64,000 nt of DNA from Oscillospiraceae bacterium (GCA_022801715.1 JAAWSV010000008.1:1-64000); one strand, 5' to 3'. Positions 7,247 to 16,215 are shown, counted from the first letter of the stretch. Notes: a model not told the origin generated them from the sequence alone. Made by a program: numbers and translations.

Positions 7247-8461
7247 TCACTCCTCGCCGCCGAAGAAGCGGTCGTGGACGGCCTTGACGGCCCGGTTGGC
7301 GTCCTCCTGGTCGATGAGTACGCTGACGCGGATCTCGCTGGTGTTGATCATCTGAATGTTGATGTTGGCGTCGTAGAGGGCCTCGAACATCTTGGCGGCT
7401 ACGCCGGGGGTGGTCATGATGCCCGCGCCCACGATGGAGACCTTGGCAATCTTGTCGTCCACGGTGATGTGGTCAAAGCGCAGGCTCTCCCGGTTCTCCT
7501 CCAAGACCTTTACCGCCTCGCTGACGCTGGTCTCGGAGAGGGTGAAGCTGATGTCCTTCTGCTCCTCACGGCCGATGGACTGGATGATGGTGTCCACATT
7601 GATCCGGGCCTGACCCAAGAGGGAGAAGACCTTGAAGGCCACGCCGGGGCTGTGCTCCAAGCCCACCAAGGCAATCCGGGCAATGCTGGTATCCTTCGCC
7701 ACACCGGCGATATTGTTCTTTTCCATTTTACAAACCTCCTTGACTTTTGTGCCGGGCTTCCTCTCCAAGCTGGACACAACTTCCATATTGACGCCGTACT
7801 TCTTCGCCAGCTCCACGCTGCGGTTGTGGAGCACCTGGGCCCCCTGGGAGGCCAGCTCCAGCATCTCGTCATAGGTAATTTCGTTGAGCTTGAGGGCGCC
7901 TTGGACAATGCGGGGATCGGTGGTGTAGACCCCGTCCACGTCGGTGTAGATCTGGCACAGGTCCGCGTTGAAGGCGGCGGCCAAGGCCACGGCGCTGGTG
8001 TCGGACCCGCCCCGGCCCAAGGTGGTCACGTCGCCGTAGCGGTTGACGCCTTGGAAGCCGGCCACCAGGACCACCTTCTTCCGGTCCAGCTCGGACTGGA
8101 TGCGCTCCCGGTCGATCTTCTTGATGCGGGCGTTGGAGTAGGTGCGGTTGGTCTGGATACCCACCTGCCAAGCGGCCAGGGACACCGCCGGGATGCCCAT
8201 CTTCTCCAAGGCCATGGCGCACAGGGCGATGGAGATCTGCTCGCCGGTGGAGAGGAGCATATCCATCTCCCGCTTGGAGGGATTTTCGCTGATCTCCTTG
8301 GCCTTGGCGATCAGATCGTCGGTGGTGTCGCCTTGGGCGGAGAGGACCACGATGACGTTGCTGCCGGCCCTATAGGTATCGGCGATGATCCCGGCCACGT
8401 TTTGAATGCGCTGGGCGTCCCGGACGGAGCTTCCGCCGAATTTCTGTACGATCAGTTTCAC
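7247..8461 (-). CDS. lysC: Aspartate kinase
   Basis: A 404-aa monofunctional aspartokinase that phosphorylates L-aspartate, the first step to lysine, threonine and methionine. The N-terminal kinase domain starts with the signature 'VQKFGGSSV' and includes 'GRGGSDTSAVALAAA'. Two ACT domains follow from about residue 265 ('GVAKDTSIARIALVG', 'KVSIVGAGIMTTPGVAAKM'), the usual site of allosteric feedback. Start GTG 8461 with AAGAAGG upstream. It lies 75 bp downstream of hom and its strong terminator closes the group. No lysine riboswitch is visible in the short 5' region. Confidence 0.95.
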   Translation of the reverse strand: MKLIVQKFGGSSVRDAQRIQNVAGIIADTYRAGSNVIVVLSAQGDTTDDLIAKAKEISENPSKREMDMLLSTGEQISIALCAMALEKMGIPAVSLAAWQVGIQTNRTYSNARIKKIDRERIQSELDRKKVVLVAGFQGVNRYGDVTTLGRGGSDTSAVALAAAFNADLCQIYTDVDGVYTTDPRIVQGALKLNEITYDEMLELASQGAQVLHNRSVELAKKYGVNMEVVSSLERKPGTKVKEVCKMEKNNIAGVAKDTSIARIALVGLEHSPGVAFKVFSLLGQARINVDTIIQSIGREEQKDISFTLSETSVSEAVKVLEENRESLRFDHITVDDKIAKVSIVGAGIMTTPGVAAKMFEALYDANINIQMINTSEIRVSVLIDQEDANRAVKAVHDRFFGGEE

Positions 8462-8536
8462 GCTTTATTACCTTCTTTCCTTGGTCTCAATACAGGAAAA
8501 CCTGCTATTACAGTATAATACAAAATGCGGTGCGCG

Positions 8537-9718
8537 TTACAGGACGCGGAGCATGGCGGCGGCGCCTAATTTCTCCGCGGCGTCCTTGACCTGGGCCTCG
8601 GTGAGAGCACCGGTGATCACAGCACCGCTGGAGAGGACCTCCACCTCGCCGCAGAGGGTCTTGGCGTCCTCGCTGGAGAAGCTGCCCCGGAGGTACCACT
8701 TCATGGGGATCTCCCCGGCGGGGGTGACCTCCGCGCTCTCGTTCCAGCCGATGTCCCGGCGGTTCTGCCGGTGGGCGGCGGCGTCCAGGACGTCACTCAT
8801 GACGGCGGAGGCGGTGGGCAGGTCTCCGGCGCCCCGGCCGTAGAACATCACGTCGCCCACGGCGTTGCCCCGGATCATGATGCCGTTGAACACGTCGTCC
8901 ACCACAGCGATGGGGCAGCTCTCCGGCACCAAGTGGGGGGCCACATAGGCGGTCTGCCGCCCGTCGGGGAGGCGCAGGGCCCGGCCCAAGAGCTTGATGC
9001 GGTAGCCAGCCTTGGCGGCGATGTCCACGTCCTGGAGGTGGATGGCGCTGATGCCCTCCATGCTGATGCTCTGGGGCAGGACCTCCTTCCCCCAGGCCAA
9101 GTCGGAGAGGATGCAGATCTTGCGTCCTGCGTCAATGCCTTCCACGTCGGCGGTGGGGTCGGCCTCGGCGTAGCCCTTGGACTGGGCCTCCTTCAGTGCA
9201 TCGGCAAAGGACACGCCGCCCTTCACCATCCGGGTGAGGATATAGTTGGTGGTACCGTTCAGAATGCCCACGATCTCCTCGATCTGGTTGGCGGACAGGT
9301 CCTCAAACAGAGGGCGCAGCACGGGGATGCCGCCGCCTACGCTGGCCTCAAAGAGGTAGTTGACGCCGCGGGCCTTGGCGATGGAGAGCAGCTCCTTGCC
9401 GTGGGTGGCCACCAGCTCCTTGTTGGAGGTGACCACATGCTTTCCCGCTTGGAGGGCCCTGCGGGTAAACTCCAAGGCCACCTTGGCGCCGCCGATGGAC
9501 TCCACCACCACCTCCACCTCGGGATCACTCTCCAAAATGGCGAAGTCCTTAATCATCTTATCAGCATAGGGGCTGTCGGGGAAGTCCCGCACGTCGAGGA
9601 TGTATTTGACATTGACCTCCTCACCGGTCTTTTCGGCGATGGAGGCGGCGTTCATCCGCACTACCTCCGCCACCCCGGCGCCTACCGTACCAAAGCCCAT
9701 AATCGCGATGTGTAACAT
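8537..9718 (-). CDS. hom: Homoserine dehydrogenase
   Basis: A 393-aa enzyme reducing aspartate semialdehyde to homoserine. N-terminal Rossmann motif 'IMGFGTVGAGVAEVV', catalytic-domain signatures 'ILNGTTNYILTRM' and 'KGYAEADPTADVEG', and a C-terminal ACT domain that is short compared with 430-aa homologues. Start ATG 9718 with AAGGAG; the 34 extra residues in the track have no SD support. It follows the ACT-domain gene by 112 bp and precedes lysC, so the three form an aspartate-family cluster. thrB and thrC are not in the window. Confidence 0.95.
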   Translation of the reverse strand: MLHIAIMGFGTVGAGVAEVVRMNAASIAEKTGEEVNVKYILDVRDFPDSPYADKMIKDFAILESDPEVEVVVESIGGAKVALEFTRRALQAGKHVVTSNKELVATHGKELLSIAKARGVNYLFEASVGGGIPVLRPLFEDLSANQIEEIVGILNGTTNYILTRMVKGGVSFADALKEAQSKGYAEADPTADVEGIDAGRKICILSDLAWGKEVLPQSISMEGISAIHLQDVDIAAKAGYRIKLLGRALRLPDGRQTAYVAPHLVPESCPIAVVDDVFNGIMIRGNAVGDVMFYGRGAGDLPTASAVMSDVLDAAAHRQNRRDIGWNESAEVTPAGEIPMKWYLRGSFSSEDAKTLCGEVEVLSSGAVITGALTEAQVKDAAEKLGAAAMLRVL

Positions 9719-9799
9719 AGTATCTTCTCCTTCCAATCTCTCCCGGTAAAATCCGGCCATAATTTTTAGGCGATGTGTGTAATAGAATAGTAAGCAGCC

Positions 9800-9826
9800 T
9801 TTGAAATCCGCAGATTTCAAAGGAGA
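9800..9826. repeat. GAAATCYGCRGATTTC palindrome, copy 1
   Basis: TTTGAAATCCGCAGATTTCAAA, a perfect 22-bp inverted repeat in the gap between the ACT protein and hom. Variants recur at 15692, 22747, 24799 and 39177. Confidence 0.7.
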
Positions 9827-9830
9827 AATG

Positions 9831-10271
9831 TTAGCCAGCTAAAATTTCAAACTTTACAACCCCGCCGGCCGCCGCGGCCCGGGCCATCAGATCGTCCAAG
9901 GAGCTCTCCATCTCCGAGGTCTCCGCCGAGATGGTCACCGCCGCGCAGCCGTTGGTGGGAATGCTCTGGTTGATGGTCAGAATATTCGCGCCGGATGCGG
10001 CAAAGATAGATAAAATGCTGCTGAGAACTCCGGGATTGTCCTTGAGCATGGCATAGAAGGTGATGATGTGCCCGGACTGCATGTTGTTGAAGGGCTGCAC
10101 CGCGTCCTTGTACTTGTAGAACGCGCTGCGGCTGATGCCCACGCTTTTGGTGGCGCCGCCCACCGTGGCAGCTTCGCCGGTCTGGAGCATCCGCTTGGCC
10201 TCCGCCACCTTGATAAAGACCTCCGGCAGCGCCTCTGCGGCCACGATGTAAAATCTGGTTGTTCCGCCCAT
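9831..10271 (-). CDS. ACT domain protein, PheB/UPF0735 type
   Basis: 146 residues. A leading segment 'TRFYIVAAEALPEVFIKV' is followed by a helical part resembling UPF0735 ACT proteins (PheB) and a C-terminal ACT domain 'DNPGVLSSILSIFAASGANI'. These are regulatory proteins often encoded upstream of hom; they bind amino acids, with no proven catalytic activity. Start ATG 10271 with AGGAGGT. A candidate promoter (TTGTAA-17-TACACT on the minus strand) lies around 10315-10345. Confidence 0.88.
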   Translation of the reverse strand: MGGTTRFYIVAAEALPEVFIKVAEAKRMLQTGEAATVGGATKSVGISRSAFYKYKDAVQPFNNMQSGHIITFYAMLKDNPGVLSSILSIFAASGANILTINQSIPTNGCAAVTISAETSEMESSLDDLMARAAAAGGVVKFEILAG

Positions 10272-10393
10272 TTGCTGTGCACCTCCTGTGGGCAAATGTT
10301 TTCGATGTCTACCAGTGTAGCACAAGTGTCTCCCACTTACAACAGGCAAAAAGCCACAGTTTTTGACGGATTTGGAGAGGAGGATTGCCTATA

Positions 10394-11440
10394 TTGCACA
10401 ACAGATGGCTGTCCGCTGCCCTTGTGACGGGGGTGGCTGTCCTTGTGGGGCGGTTTCTTCTGCTGCCGCTGCTGCCCTTCCTGCTGGCGCTGACCTTCGC
10501 GGTGCTGCTGGAGCCGGGGGTGCTCTGGTGTCAAAGACACCTGCGCTTTCGCCGCACCTTCGCCGCCGCGGCGCTGACCACTCTGTTCCTTGTGACCTTG
10601 GGCGTGGGGCTGGGGGCGGCGGCGGTGCGCCTGACGGAGGAGGGGCTGTCCCTGCTCCAGCGCCTGCCGGAGATGCTGCGGGGCCTTCCGGCGCTGCTGG
10701 ATGAGGTGGAGCGGCGCTACGAGGGGTTCTGCCGCGCCTGTCCGGAGGAGCTGCAGCAATATTTGGACCGGCTTCTCCGGCAGCTTTCGGAGGAGGGGAC
10801 GGCGCTGGCCGGGGAGCTGTCCATGGCGGCGCTGGGGTGGCTCTCCGGGCTGATGAAGCGTTTGCCCCAGATCGTGCTGTTCCTTTTTACCACGGTGATG
10901 GCGGTGTTTTTTACTACCGTGTCCTATCCGGAGATTTTGACCTTCATTCGCCGCCAGATCACGCCCAGGGCCAGACAGCGGTTTCAGGGGGTGGCCGGGT
11001 GTCTGCGCACCACCTTCTGGCGGTGGCTGAAGGCGGAAAGTATCCTGTGTCTGGTGACCTTTGTCATGCTGCTGCTGGGGTTTTGGTATCTGGGGGTGGA
11101 CTATGCCCTTTTGACGGCGGTGCTGGTGGCCATTGTGGATGCCCTGCCGGTGCTGGGGACGGGGACGGTGCTGGTGCCTTGGAGCGTCTATCAGCTGCTG
11201 CTGGGCAGCGTGCCCAGGGGGGTGGCGCTGCTGGCGCTGTATGCGGTGATCCTGCTGGTCAGGAACCTGCTGGAGCCCAAGCTGGTGGCGGCGCAGGCGG
11301 GGCTGCCGCCGTTGGCGGCGCTGATGGCCATGTATTTAGGGTTTCGGCTGTTCGGAGTGGGCGGGATGCTGCTGGCGCCGGTGGTGATGATGTTTGTTAA
11401 GCAATTGCAGGATTTTGGGGCGGTGCGGATTTGGAAGTGA
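10394..11440 (+). CDS. AI-2E/YtvI family membrane permease
   Basis: A ~348-aa polytopic membrane protein of the AI-2E transporter superfamily. Hydrophobic hairpin at the N-terminus, a soluble helical segment (about 65-145) and six or so C-terminal segments, with 'LLEPKLVAAQAGLPPLAALMAMY' and 'FRLFGVGGMLLAPV' typical of the family. Length and lineage fit the sporulation protein YtvI, but nothing proves that role. The track start TTG 10385 lies one base after GGAGG; TTG 10394 has 10-bp spacing and is preferred. Followed by a terminator. Confidence 0.8.
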   Translation: MHNRWLSAALVTGVAVLVGRFLLLPLLPFLLALTFAVLLEPGVLWCQRHLRFRRTFAAAALTTLFLVTLGVGLGAAAVRLTEEGLSLLQRLPEMLRGLPALLDEVERRYEGFCRACPEELQQYLDRLLRQLSEEGTALAGELSMAALGWLSGLMKRLPQIVLFLFTTVMAVFFTTVSYPEILTFIRRQITPRARQRFQGVAGCLRTTFWRWLKAESILCLVTFVMLLLGFWYLGVDYALLTAVLVAIVDALPVLGTGTVLVPWSVYQLLLGSVPRGVALLALYAVILLVRNLLEPKLVAAQAGLPPLAALMAMYLGFRLFGVGGMLLAPVVMMFVKQLQDFGAVRIWK

Positions 11441-11453
11441 GAGAGGAGAGTGA

Positions 11454-11498
11454 AAACGCCCTTACCTGGGGAATAGAAGGCCGGGTAAGGGCGTTTTG
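11454..11498 (+). terminator. Terminator after the AI-2E permease
   Basis: AAAACGCCCTTACC pairs with GGTAAGGGCGTTTT, 14 bp after the stop. Confidence 0.85.
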
Positions 11499-11542
11499 GG
11501 GCGGGGGAATTTGTTTACATAGGGCCGCCTGCCGGATATCAA

Positions 11543-12385
11543 TTAAAATGCAAATCGTTGCTGCCAAAGGGACCACTCATTTTCCTTTAAGAACATCGGC
11601 TTCGCAGTTGGTACTATGATAGGATGCAGTGCTTGGTACAGCCTTGAAAGCCTGTCAAGCAGCTCTTCCTTTCCCGGTTCAAGCAGTTTGCCATCCTTAT
11701 GATCCAATATGTCCAGCATTACACCGGTGTTTAATGGTGTACAGGTGAAACCACACTGGTGAACTGTTTGTTCCACGGGCTCCCATAAATTGTCAGATAG
11801 AAATTGAACCACATTGGGGCCGTATATGGCTTTGTTCACAACATAGCAAAGATAGAACCATTCCGTCCATTTGCTGTTTGCATATTTGATAGTTTGCAGG
11901 AACTTCAAGCCGTATGCTGCGCTGCGTGGATACCAAAAATCGTTGTTGACAACATCATACCCAGCACTGACATATTGCAAGTGAAGAATACCGCTTACCG
12001 CTTGGATAAAGGCGATGATTGCCTCCCAGCTGATGTCTGTCATACAGTTTACCAGTATACAGCTGGCAGACCGGCATGGGTTCCAAAGGTTCATATATAT
12101 TTGCGTTGTTTGCAAAGCGTCCTTTGTTCCATCGGTGAGCATCAATACATTTGAACTCTCAAAGGTGGAATGCCTAAATGTGGCATCAAAGACCCGTTCC
12201 CATCCTCCACGCACCAGCCGGATTTTCGGCTCGCCTTGGGCCTGTTTGCCCGTAAAGGTTACGCTGGTCAGATCTACCAGCATACATATAATTTCTTTGA
12301 TGTGTTCTTTCTCTATTACATCGTTAAAATAAAATGCAATCCCTTTTCTTATTCCAAATAGTATAGTGTTGTCTGGTTGCCTCAT
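11543..12385 (-). CDS. Unrecognised 280-aa protein, low GC
   Basis: I do not recognise this protein. It is soluble, rich in aromatic residues (many Trp, Tyr, Phe) and has no signal peptide. Base composition is clearly lower in GC than both neighbours, and codon choice (ATA, AAA, TTG, CAA) differs from the rest of the window, so it is probably acquired. Start ATG 12385 with AAGGAGAGG; promoter TTGAAG-17-TATTAT near 12444-12472. Size and tryptophan-rich style resemble immunity proteins of polymorphic toxin systems (DUF3396-like), but I cannot confirm this. It stands alone between terminators. Confidence 0.7.
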   Translation of the reverse strand: MRQPDNTILFGIRKGIAFYFNDVIEKEHIKEIICMLVDLTSVTFTGKQAQGEPKIRLVRGGWERVFDATFRHSTFESSNVLMLTDGTKDALQTTQIYMNLWNPCRSASCILVNCMTDISWEAIIAFIQAVSGILHLQYVSAGYDVVNNDFWYPRSAAYGLKFLQTIKYANSKWTEWFYLCYVVNKAIYGPNVVQFLSDNLWEPVEQTVHQCGFTCTPLNTGVMLDILDHKDGKLLEPGKEELLDRLSRLYQALHPIIVPTAKPMFLKENEWSLWQQRFAF

Positions 12386-12538
12386 ATGTTATGCCTCTCC
12401 TTAGATGTTGCCTCTACAAAATGTTTTATCTGCCGATACCAATAATAGCAGATGTTTGTATTGGCTTCAATGACCTTTCACATAGGGGAGAGACAATCGG
12501 GGTATGTCGATTTGAGAAAATTTTCCTGTGACAAATTT

Positions 12539-12566
12539 CAGCGCCGGAGCAAATGCTCCGGCGCTG
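12539..12566 (-). terminator. Terminator of the sigma/anti-sigma operon
   Basis: CAGCGCCGGAGC pairs with GCTCCGGCGCTG across a 4-base loop, directly after the 12575-13423 gene. Confidence 0.75.
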
Positions 12567-12574
12567 GTTCGCGC

Positions 12575-13423
12575 TCAGTCCAGCATCCCCCTGAGATACG
12601 CCGCCACCTCGTCCAAGGTCTGGGCGTCTTGGATGTCCTCGTAGACGTTCCGTTCAAACCGGAGGCCGTCCTCGGTCTGGAGGAAGATAAACCGGATGCC
12701 CTCGCTGAAGTAGGCGTCGGCTACGTCGGCGTAGCAGAAGCTACGGTCTGCCTCGCTGACCACTGTCTCCGGGGTGGCGGGGCGGGGCATGAAGATGGCC
12801 TCGCTGCCCACCTCGATGTCCTCCAAGGCTCCGGCGATGGAGGTGGAGAAGCAGCCCCGCACCACCGGCAGCAGCACTTGGCAGGTGTCGCCGACGGTCA
12901 GGTCGCCCTGGAGGACTTCTGAGATCCGGACTTCTGCCACGGTGAACCAGCCCCCTAAGGAGCCGATCTCATCCACTGTGTAGTACGTCATGGACTCTAC
13001 CGTGCCCCGGAAGATATAGGTGTCCCGGGCCAGCAGCTCCTCCGGTGTGAGCCAGGCCAAGTCCATGGAAGCGGAGGATGCCACATCCTCTGCCGTGCCC
13101 TTCTGGGTGCTGTCGCTTCGCGCGGTCTCCGGGTCAAAGGGGGCGATGGTCACGCCGCGGGAGTAGAGGGGCTTGCTGTCCTCTTGGGCGGCGGTGTCGG
13201 GAGCGGTGTTGCTCTGGTTTTCGCCGCTGGGAGGGAGCGGGGGCTGTACGGCCGGACGCAGGCGGGGCCAAGCTGCCGCCGCACCGATGAGCAGGAGCAG
13301 GCAGGCGGCCAGCGGGGCGAGGCGGGGGAGGCGGCGGCGGTGCTTTGCCGGCGGCTGGTTTGCCTCCAGCACTTGGGCGTCGTCCACCTCTCCGATGGCG
13401 CGGAAAAAATCTTCTTTTTTCAT
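12575..13423 (-). CDS. Membrane protein, probable anti-sigma partner
   Basis: 282 aa with a short cytosolic N-terminus ('MKKEDFFRAIGEVDD'), one transmembrane segment at about 34-52 ('LAPLAACLLLLIG') and a large extracytoplasmic domain after a Pro/Ser/Gln linker. Its ATG overlaps the stop of the sigma factor gene (ATGA, 13420-13423). The position and topology are those of a membrane anti-sigma or sensor subunit; I do not see a ZAS zinc motif. The outer domain resembles nothing I can name. Confidence 0.7.
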   Translation of the reverse strand: MKKEDFFRAIGEVDDAQVLEANQPPAKHRRRLPRLAPLAACLLLLIGAAAAWPRLRPAVQPPLPPSGENQSNTAPDTAAQEDSKPLYSRGVTIAPFDPETARSDSTQKGTAEDVASSASMDLAWLTPEELLARDTYIFRGTVESMTYYTVDEIGSLGGWFTVAEVRISEVLQGDLTVGDTCQVLLPVVRGCFSTSIAGALEDIEVGSEAIFMPRPATPETVVSEADRSFCYADVADAYFSEGIRFIFLQTEDGLRFERNVYEDIQDAQTLDEVAAYLRGMLD

Positions 13424-13974
13424 AGGGAATATCCCTCCTTAATCAGATACTCTTTCAGTCCCCGGCGGGTGCGGTGGAGCATGGATTTTACCTTGGAGAC
13501 GGTGAAGCCGTACCGCGCTGCAATCTCCTCCAAGCTGTCGCAGTACCAGTACCGCCGCAGAAATACCTGCCGCTGCACCGGGGGCAGATGGGATAGGCAG
13601 CGGCCGATGGTCTCCCCCAGAAGGATGCAGTCCACCGCCGACTGGGTGGCGTCGCCGCCTGTGCAGTCGTTCAGCTCATCCAAAACCGTCTCAAAGGCGG
13701 CACTGCGCTTTTTGGCCCGGCTGTAGTCGTACCGGTCCAGAGCCGCGTTCCGGGCGATCCGTCCCAAAAGGGGCGGCAGTACCGTTGGCCGCTGGGGCGG
13801 CATGGTGTTCCATGCGCCCAAGTAGGTGTCGTTTAAGCACTCCTCTGCGTCCTCCGGGGAAGGGAGGATGCGGCCGATGATGGTACGGCAGTAGTTTTCG
13901 TACTTTTTTGCGGTCTGAGTGATGGCCTCCTCGGCTCGGGTCCAGAAGAGGGCGATGATGTCTTTGTCGTCCAT
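13420..13974 (-). CDS. Sigma-70 family (ECF-like) sigma factor
   Basis: 184 aa. Region 2 includes 'DAEECLNDTYLGAWNTMPP' and region 4 'LPPVQRQVFLRRYWYCDSLEEIAARYG' with 'VSKVKSMLHRTRRGLK' as the -35-recognition helix. No region 3, so ECF-type. Co-transcribed with a membrane protein that is likely its anti-sigma factor. Start ATG 13974, with GGAGCTCC upstream. Possible -10 TATAAT about 25-35 bp upstream on the minus strand. The 235 bp to spoIIAA hold divergent promoters and no gene. Confidence 0.9.
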   Translation of the reverse strand: MDDKDIIALFWTRAEEAITQTAKKYENYCRTIIGRILPSPEDAEECLNDTYLGAWNTMPPQRPTVLPPLLGRIARNAALDRYDYSRAKKRSAAFETVLDELNDCTGGDATQSAVDCILLGETIGRCLSHLPPVQRQVFLRRYWYCDSLEEIAARYGFTVSKVKSMLHRTRRGLKEYLIKEGYSL

Positions 13975-14210
13975 GGAGGAGCTCCTTAGTTGAAAGCTTT
14001 CACTATTATAGACGGGGAAAGGGGAAATTGGTTGCAGGGGGATGGGGGTTTTATGCTGCGGTGCGGTTTCGCGGCCGCGGGGTAGTGGGGTACGCGGTTC
14101 CTCAGAAAAAAACCACCCCTTCTTCTATTCTTCGACAAAAATCCCCCATCGGACAAGCTATACTTCACTATAAGGAGAGGCGCTGACCTCGAAAGAAAGG
14201 TCGTGACTGG

Positions 14211-14516
14211 ATGGATATCAAAACAACAGCGGCTGACCGCACATTGACGGTCTCCCTTGGCGGGGAGCTGGATCACCATGGCGCCCGGGGGCTTATGGAG
14301 CAGGTGGATCGCCTGATGGAACAGGAGCTGCCCCGGAAGACAGTGATAGATCTCAAGGATCTGACCTTTATGGACAGCTCCGGCATCGCCGTGATTTTGC
14401 GGGCCAAGCGGCGGATGGAGGCGCTGGGGGGCAATTTAGTTGTGGTGAATATCCCCAAGCAGGCGGCCAAGGTGCTGGAGACAGCCGGCTTGGGGCGCTA
14501 TGTCAAGCTGATTTAG
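14211..14516 (+). CDS. spoIIAA: Anti-sigma-F factor antagonist SpoIIAA
   Basis: A 101-aa STAS-domain protein with the phosphorylatable serine in 'FMDSSGIAVILRAKR'. Dephosphorylated SpoIIAA releases sigma-F from SpoIIAB in the forespore. First gene of the spoIIA operon, with SpoIIAB and SigF following at 10 bp and a 4-bp overlap. GAAAGG lies upstream as SD. Upstream TATACT at ~14160 is a possible -10; in Bacillus the operon is driven by sigma-H, and I could not confirm a sigma-H promoter here. Confidence 0.95.
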   Translation: MDIKTTAADRTLTVSLGGELDHHGARGLMEQVDRLMEQELPRKTVIDLKDLTFMDSSGIAVILRAKRRMEALGGNLVVVNIPKQAAKVLETAGLGRYVKLI

Positions 14517-14526
14517 GAGGGAGCAC

Positions 14527-14967
14527 ATGAGAGCAGAGAACTACATAACCGTGGAATTTCCAAGCCGCAGTGTCAACGAGGGCTTCGCCCGGATGGCTGT
14601 GGCCTCCTTCGCCGCCCAGCTGGACCCCACGCTGGAGGAGCTGGGCGACATCAAGACCGCCGTCAGTGAGGCGGTGACCAACGCCATCGTCCACGCCTAC
14701 CCGGACACCTTGGGCCGGATCGTGGTGAAGGCCCGGCTGCTGGAGGGCGGCGGGCTGGAGGTCACTGTCCGGGATTGGGGCCGGGGAATTCCCGATGTGG
14801 ACAAGGCCCGGGAACCCCTCTATACCACCGGCGGCGAGGAGCGTAGCGGGATGGGCTTTACCATTATGGAGAGCTTTATGGATACCTTGCGGGTGACATC
14901 CAAGGAGGGGCAGGGGACCAAGGTGGTCATGCGCCGCCGCATTGTTCAGCGCCTGAGCGGAAGATGA
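14527..14967 (+). CDS. spoIIAB: Anti-sigma-F factor SpoIIAB
   Basis: A 146-aa serine kinase/anti-sigma factor of the GHKL family. N-box 'SEAVTNAIVHAYP', G1-like 'VRDWGRGIPDVDKAREP' and G2 'SGMGFTIMESFMD'. It holds sigma-F inactive and phosphorylates SpoIIAA. Overlaps sigF by 4 bp (ATGA), consistent with 1:1 coupled synthesis of antagonist and target. SD GGAGGGAG. Confidence 0.95.
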   Translation: MRAENYITVEFPSRSVNEGFARMAVASFAAQLDPTLEELGDIKTAVSEAVTNAIVHAYPDTLGRIVVKARLLEGGGLEVTVRDWGRGIPDVDKAREPLYTTGGEERSGMGFTIMESFMDTLRVTSKEGQGTKVVMRRRIVQRLSGR

Positions 14968-15668
14968 ATATAGAACTTATCGCCGCTGCCCAGCAGGGGG
15001 ATCAGGACGCCTGTGACCGGCTGGTCCGGGAGAATGCGGGGCTGATCTGGAGCATCGTCCGCCGCTACTATGGCCGGGGGGCGGAGCCGGAGGACCTGTA
15101 CCAGCTGGGCTGCATGGGCTTTTTGAAGGCGATACGGGGGTTCGATCTCAGCTACGGTACCCAGTTCTCCACCTACGCCGTACCCAAGATTGCCGGGGAG
15201 ATCCGCCGCTACCTCCGGGACGACGGGGCGGTGAAGGTGGGCCGCGGGCTGCGGGAGCAGGCGCTCAATATTTTTGCCGCCCGGGAGCGGCTGAGCCATC
15301 AGCTGGGCCGGGAGCCGGCGATATCGGAGCTGTCAGCGGAGACCGGGCTTACCGCCGAGGAGATCGCCGCCGCCGAGCTGGCCGCCGCCCCGCCGGAGAG
15401 CTTGCAGCAGGAGCTGAGTGACGGGCTGACACTGGAGTCCACCCTCCGCAGCAGCGAAGGGGAGGAGGCCATGATGGAGAAGATCGCCCTGCGCAGCGCC
15501 ATCGACACCCTGCCTGAGAGTGAGAAAAAGACGATTCTCCTCAGATTTTTCAAGGGGCTGACACAGGCCCAGACTGCCCGGATTTTGGCTGTGTCCCAGG
15601 TGCAGGTGTCCCGTCTGGAGCGCCGGGCCTTGGAGCGGCTGCGCAAGGATTTTGCCTTGCAGGACTGA
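14964..15668 (+). CDS. sigF: Sporulation sigma factor SigF
   Basis: A 234-aa sigma-70 family factor. Region 2 'GCMGFLKAIRGFDLSYGTQFSTYAVPKI' (quoted in part), region 3 'EQALNIFAARERLSHQLGREP' and region 4 'LTQAQTARILAVSQVQVSRL'. Location directly after spoIIAB identifies it as the forespore sigma-F rather than sigma-G. Followed by a strong hairpin terminator at 15777. Confidence 0.95.
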   Translation: MNIELIAAAQQGDQDACDRLVRENAGLIWSIVRRYYGRGAEPEDLYQLGCMGFLKAIRGFDLSYGTQFSTYAVPKIAGEIRRYLRDDGAVKVGRGLREQALNIFAARERLSHQLGREPAISELSAETGLTAEEIAAAELAAAPPESLQQELSDGLTLESTLRSSEGEEAMMEKIALRSAIDTLPESEKKTILLRFFKGLTQAQTARILAVSQVQVSRLERRALERLRKDFALQD

Positions 15669-15776
15669 GACCCTTGGGGGACCTTCCCTGAAATCTGCGG
15701 ATTGACATATTCTAAGAGAGGAATTTTCCGAAAATGCGGTTTCCGGCGGCAGACGCGAGGGATTCTTGAATAAGCA

Positions 15777-15820
15777 GCAGAGCCCCGACGGCCTTAAAAG
15801 GCTGTCGGGGCTCTGTTTTG
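15777..15820 (+). terminator. spoIIA operon terminator
   Basis: GCAGAGCCCCGACGGCC pairs with GGCTGTCGGGGCTCTGT, then TTTT. Just upstream are a partial GAAATCTGCGGATT palindrome (15692) and a TTTTCCG...CGG hairpin relic (15723). Confidence 0.85.
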
Positions 15821-15892
15821 GCGGCTTGCGGAAATGGGGAAATGGGGCTATAATGGGAAAAAAGATGGTGGAGTGTGCGGAGGAGGCAGGAG

Positions 15893-16195
15893 ATGTCGGG
15901 GTATACCTTTGAGGAGATCAAAGGGTTGCTGCTGCAATGTATAGAGCAGTTTCAATGTGAGGCGGAGCTGAGGCTGAAATTTGCGGGCAGGCCCTATGAA
16001 TATATGATCATCATTTATGATGACCATTGCTCTTTCCTGAGATGCGGAACCGGTGAGCAGGGGGGAGTGCGGTGCTTTGCGTCGATAGATGCGCTGTACC
16101 GGGCGGAGCAGATAGACGGCATTGTGTTGGAGAGAGATTGGGGCGATATCTGCGGCTTTGACTGTATGGATTTCGAGATATTGGGAATTTGGTGA
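15893..16195 (+). CDS. Unrecognised 100-aa protein
   Basis: I do not recognise it. 100 residues starting 'MSGYTFEEIKGLL', acidic, no signal or membrane segment, with a two-lobed pattern of helix then beta strands ('YEYMIIIYDDHCSFL'). ATG 15893 follows GGAGGCAGGAG; the track start GTG 15875 lacks an SD. First of five tightly spaced small genes ending at a terminator at 17733-17780. Size and clustering are like immunity-gene arrays, without further proof. Confidence 0.65.
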   Translation: MSGYTFEEIKGLLLQCIEQFQCEAELRLKFAGRPYEYMIIIYDDHCSFLRCGTGEQGGVRCFASIDALYRAEQIDGIVLERDWGDICGFDCMDFEILGIW

Positions 16196-16215
16196 ATTTT
16201 GGAGGGGGTGTTTTT

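Noticed and set aside
7160-8518. 452-aa plus-strand ORF over lysC
   Set aside because: Antisense of lysC with the LDD/GHG-rich composition expected from GC-rich shadows; lysC motifs on the other strand are decisive.
8462-8536. Lysine riboswitch before lysC
   Set aside because: The gap to hom is only 75 bp, too short for a lysine riboswitch, and no matching elements are seen.
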